Source: Betaproteobacteria bacterium (GTDB lineage Bacteria > Desulfobacterota > Desulfovibrionia > Desulfovibrionales > Desulfovibrionaceae). Taken from it: a DNA stretch of 6,760 nucleotides. Shown here piece after piece: positions 4,550 through 6,760 of the stretch. Below the pieces are notes generated by a model. It was not told the origin of the DNA and searched no databases. It saw only the letters and a list, made by a program, of their open reading frames with translations. Location of the stretch: contig WRKB01000248.1 in assembly GCA_009778295.1 (NCBI GenBank), forward strand, positions 1 to 6,760. The letters are read 5' to 3'. The position numbers and the translations under genes are program-made. Numbering within the stretch: position 1 is the first letter of the stretch; each line of letters starts with the position of its first letter.

Positions 4550-6236
4550 ATCTGAGTCGCTCCGGAATGATATCCTGGTTGAGCCTGTCGCGGCTTAAGG
4601 CGGCCCGGTCGCCTCTGCGCAGCAGGTCCACGTGCCTTTTATACATGTCCACCCGGTAACGCAGCGCCTGGGCGAAATCGTCATTTTGTTTCTGTTCGTC
4701 TTTTACGCCCTCAAAGGCGGCGTCCAGCACATCGCGCGGAAAGACCGCGCTGTCCTCGACCCGGGAGCGGTAATAGTCCAGCGAGGCGGTCACCCCTTTG
4801 TCCATGAGGTTCATGGAGTTCAGGACGCTTTTCAACGCATCGTCCACATCCAGATTCAGGCCCTTGGCGACGGCTTCTTCTTTTTTCTTTTGCAGTTCAG
4901 TGAGCTTATTTTTAATCTCCCATCTTCGGATGGCGTAATTATGAATCGATTCCAGAATGTAGCTGGAACTGCGCACCAGTTCCAGGGCAGCCTGGGCGCG
5001 CTGGCGTTCCAAGACGATGTTGCTGTCTTTGATTTGCGCGCGTAGCGCCTGTAAACGCTGTTTTTCCGAAGGCGATTGGGCCTGGGGCAGCAGACGGTCA
5101 ATTTCTTCTAGCGGGTTGACCTGAAAATCAGCGGGCAGCGTGGTTTGTTCTCCGGCCTTGAGCCACTCCCTGTGCAGCAGATCCGGGCGGGGGCCGCCAG
5201 GCGTGTTGATGCCGGACAGCACGAGACGAAAGCCAAGATCCTTGGCGCGCACCGGGCCGTCCGCCTGGAAGAAGGCCACTTCTTCCCGGCGTCCGGGCAT
5301 AATTTCCAACTGGCCGGAAAGGAAACTGCCGCCTTTGCGCACGAAGCCTCCGGCGGTGCCGTGCAGGCGCCCCCCAAGTGAGAAACGGAAAGGATCAAGC
5401 GCCATTTCCGCTACATTCCCCGCCGTGTCATGCAGACCGAGCGGGTTGGGCTTGCGCGAGCCGATACGCAAGGGTTTTTCTTCGATCCGGGCTGCATTTT
5501 CCGGACGAAAGACCGCATAGTCGGTGTAGTTGTCTCCGGCTTCACGCGGAAAGAAATCTTCCTGGCTCAGGGACAGGCGCTGTACCATATGGCCGCCGCG
5601 CGCGGCGTATTCCCATTCCACTTCCGTGGGCAAACGCAAAAAACCCACGTTTTTGGCATCGCCTTGAAAGTGCGGCAGGCTGGCCGGCTCCTTGGCCAAG
5701 AGCCAGGAGGTATATCTGGCGCTGAAATCAACGGCTTCGTACCAGGAAATGCCGGTTATGGGCAGGGCGTCGTCCGGTGTGAGCGGTTCGTCCGGGTTTG
5801 GACAAGCGTTGCGCATGACGCTTCGCCATTGCAAACGCGAAACCTCGTATTTGCCGATCAGATAAAAATGATACTGGCCTTTGGGCAGCTTGGCGCGCCA
5901 GCTTTCAGGCAGATCCGCCGCGGCGAAAGGACCGGAAAGGGCCGTGTTGTGGCGCGCGTCGTAATAGCCGCGATCCTGCCCGCCGCAGTTGTCACAGCCG
6001 AAACGGCTCTCCATATCCCACAAAAATCCCTGGGCGGGCACGGCCGCTACCCGCATTGCCATACCTATGCCGCAGGGCATGGGCAGAACGATGTCCGCTG
6101 GATCCTGAACGGGGTTCCAAGCCTCGACAAGCCGCACTTCGTCCTTGGCTTTAAGCGCCGCTGCGGCCGGAAATGTCAGTGGCGGCAGGAGAGCGATGCA
6201 TATGGCAAAAAGTGCGGCGTGACTGGCACGTTTCAT
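4548..6236 (-). CDS. Exported FGE-sulfatase/SUMF1-fold protein with C-terminal helical domain
   Basis: Started at ATG 6236 (AGGA 6 nt upstream) it has 562 residues; an upstream in-frame GTG at 6260 has no ribosome site. Residues 1-27 form a signal peptide (KR, hydrophobic core, then FPAAAA), so it is periplasmic or surface. Residues 30-120 are a family-specific lead with C55 and a CDNC pair (81, 84). The FGE-sulfatase domain spans about 125-340: YLIGKYEVSRLQW, LPITGISWYEAVDF (158-171), LRLPTEVEWEYAARGG (200-215), PNPLGLHDTAGNVAEM (263-278), RKGGSFLSG (300-308) and DLGFRLV (333-339). True formylglycine-generating enzymes carry two copper-binding cysteines between the GGS and GFR motifs; here that stretch has none, so that activity is unlikely. 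Residues 375-562 are charged and mostly helical, with coiled-coil-like heptads near 388-415 and 435-460. Function is unknown; a structural, ligand-binding or protein-partner role is plausible. Divergent from a phosphoesterase gene and convergent with ferritin. Confidence 0.85.
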   Translation of the reverse strand: MKRASHAALFAICIALLPPLTFPAAAALKAKDEVRLVEAWNPVQDPADIVLPMPCGIGMAMRVAAVPAQGFLWDMESRFGCDNCGGQDRGYYDARHNTALSGPFAAADLPESWRAKLPKGQYHFYLIGKYEVSRLQWRSVMRNACPNPDEPLTPDDALPITGISWYEAVDFSARYTSWLLAKEPASLPHFQGDAKNVGFLRLPTEVEWEYAARGGHMVQRLSLSQEDFFPREAGDNYTDYAVFRPENAARIEEKPLRIGSRKPNPLGLHDTAGNVAEMALDPFRFSLGGRLHGTAGGFVRKGGSFLSGQLEIMPGRREEVAFFQADGPVRAKDLGFRLVLSGINTPGGPRPDLLHREWLKAGEQTTLPADFQVNPLEEIDRLLPQAQSPSEKQRLQALRAQIKDSNIVLERQRAQAALELVRSSSYILESIHNYAIRRWEIKNKLTELQKKKEEAVAKGLNLDVDDALKSVLNSMNLMDKGVTASLDYYRSRVEDSAVFPRDVLDAAFEGVKDEQKQNDDFAQALRYRVDMYKRHVDLLRRGDRAALSRDRLNQDIIPERLR

Positions 6237-6260
6237 GGTTTTTCCTGGGGGTATGTTCAC

Positions 6261-6278
6261 TGAATATGCAAATATTCA
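6261..6278. promoter_or_regulatory. 18-bp palindrome TGAATAT-N4-ATATTCA, operator candidate
   Basis: It has perfect 7-bp arms around a GCAA spacer, centred about 33 bp upstream of the ATG of the exported FGE-like gene. It overlaps the proposed -10 and start point of that gene, which is a repressor-like position. It also lies upstream of the phosphoesterase and could act on both divergent genes. Confidence 0.5.
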
Positions 6279-6303
6279 TACTCCGAGGAATATAAGTGCG
6301 CAA
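6275..6303 (-). promoter_or_regulatory. Sigma-70-like promoter for the exported FGE-like gene
   Basis: On the minus strand TTGCGC (6303-6298) is separated by exactly 17 bp from TATGAA (6280-6275). Transcription would begin near 6268, about 31 nt before the ATG, with the Shine-Dalgarno inside the leader. The hexamers are only moderate matches to consensus. Confidence 0.4.
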
Positions 6304-6314
6304 TACACATGCAA
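6297..6314 (-). promoter_or_regulatory. TTGCAT-N5-TTGCGCA motif
   Basis: On the minus strand this reads TTGCAT, five bases, TTGCGCA. Nearly the same arrangement with a four-base spacer occurs at 1898-1914 in the MFS-dam divergent region. Its right half contains the -35 hexamer proposed for the FGE-like gene. It is possibly an activator or repressor site, but two copies could be chance. Confidence 0.28.
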
Positions 6315-6431
6315 AATGGACATCCACCGCCAGATACGATACAGGTGGAGTTGCCGCGCGCTCCGGACATTACGGGTAAGGTGGCGGATGGCGGCAAAAA
6401 GCAAACAGGAACGGCTGACGAAGGGTACGAC

Positions 6432-6760
6432 ATGAACGGCGAAGGAATACGCGATTACCGCTGGGTTGTCATAGGCGACATTCATGACGGCAGTATAGAC
6501 TCGCTTGCCGAGATTCCTGAACTCGCCGGGGCCGATGGACTCATTATTACAGGGGATATCACCAATATCGGCGGTGCGTTCGAGGCGGCGCGGGTACTAA
6601 GCGTCGCGCGCATGCACGCCCCGGTCGTGGCGGCCCAGATCGGCAACATGGACAAGGCGGAAGTGGCGGAGTTCCTCAACAAGGAAGGCGTCAACATTCA
6701 TGCAGCCGTGCGCCCGCTGGCGCCGGGATTGGCCGTTATGGGCATCGGCGGGTCCACGCC
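6432..6760 (+). CDS. Calcineurin-like metallophosphoesterase, N-terminal part, truncated by window edge
   Basis: 109 residues are visible, and the frame is open to the right edge. Motifs of the PF00149 superfamily appear in order: GDIHD (15-19, D16 and H18 as metal ligands), GDITN (41-45, D42), GNMD (71-74, N72) and MGIGGS (103-108). Superfamily members hydrolyse phosphomono- or diesters with a two-metal centre. GNMD replaces the usual GNHD; some small phosphodiesterases such as YfcE have GNCD, so the catalytic His is not universal. The spacing and the GIGGS strand resemble small bacterial and archaeal phosphoesterases of unknown substrate. ATG 6432 is preferred, with AAGGG 6 nt upstream. The frame stays open back to 6264 with an in-frame ATG at 6309, which would add 41 hydrophilic residues but has no well-placed ribosome site. 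It is divergent from the exported FGE-like gene, with 195 bp between them. No signal peptide is seen with either start. Confidence 0.82.
   Translation, partial: MNGEGIRDYRWVVIGDIHDGSIDSLAEIPELAGADGLIITGDITNIGGAFEAARVLSVARMHAPVVAAQIGNMDKAEVAEFLNKEGVNIHAAVRPLAPGLAVMGIGGST

Noticed and set aside
5430..6263. 277-residue open frame on the plus strand opposite the FGE-like gene
   Set aside because: It is antisense to a gene with clear family motifs, shows no recognisable motif or sensible ribosome site, and is explained by the GC-biased codon pattern of the real gene.
6235..6435. 66-residue open frame ending with ATGA overlap at the phosphoesterase start
   Set aside because: Arg-rich with no recognisable motif, and it begins inside the leader of the divergent gene. 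A 15-codon coupled reading from ATG 6388 cannot be excluded but is not supported.
1..6760. CRISPR arrays, tRNA/rRNA genes, insertion sequences, riboswitches
   Set aside because: Reading both strands showed no regularly spaced repeats, no transposase-like protein and no recognisable structured RNA. The few intergenic regions are short and hold only the small inverted repeats listed.

Overview
The window is 6.76 kb of moderately GC-rich bacterial chromosome with closely spaced genes on both strands. It looks like a Gram-negative anaerobe or microaerophile. The style of the proteins (a GATC adenine methylase, a FtnA-type ferritin, a beta-hydroxyacid dehydrogenase, an exported sulfatase-modifying-factor-like protein) would fit Desulfovibrionaceae. 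That placement is an impression from protein style, not a database result. I see no rRNA, tRNA, CRISPR array, insertion sequence or phage gene.

Layout. (1) 1-424, minus: N-terminal part of a regulator with a receiver-like domain whose phosphorylation residues are degenerate; it runs off the left edge. (2) 425-625: intergenic, with two inverted repeats and a weak terminator candidate. (3) 626-1846, minus: a 12-helix MFS exporter resembling the fosmidomycin-resistance (Fsr) group. (4) 1847-2079: divergent promoter region with an extended -10 promoter reading towards the methylase. (5) 2080-2892, plus: Dam-type DNA adenine methyltransferase, best started at a GTG with a strong Shine-Dalgarno. 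(6) 2893-3038: intergenic, with a promoter/operator candidate. (7) 3039-3941 and 3971-4495, plus: a 3-hydroxyisobutyrate dehydrogenase-family reductase and a ferritin, 29 nt apart and probably co-transcribed. (8) 4548-6236, minus: an exported FGE-sulfatase (SUMF1/EgtB/PvdO) fold protein with a long helical C-terminal domain and no copper-binding cysteine pair. (9) 6237-6431: divergent promoter region with a clear 18-bp palindrome. (10) 6432-6760, plus: start of a calcineurin-like metallophosphoesterase, cut by the right edge.

These look like ordinary chromosomal genes rather than one dedicated system. The likeliest functional unit is the reductase-ferritin pair. The most unusual items are the cysteine-less FGE-like exported protein, the degenerate receiver, and TTGC-based motifs that recur in four separate non-coding regions and might be sites for a shared regulator.
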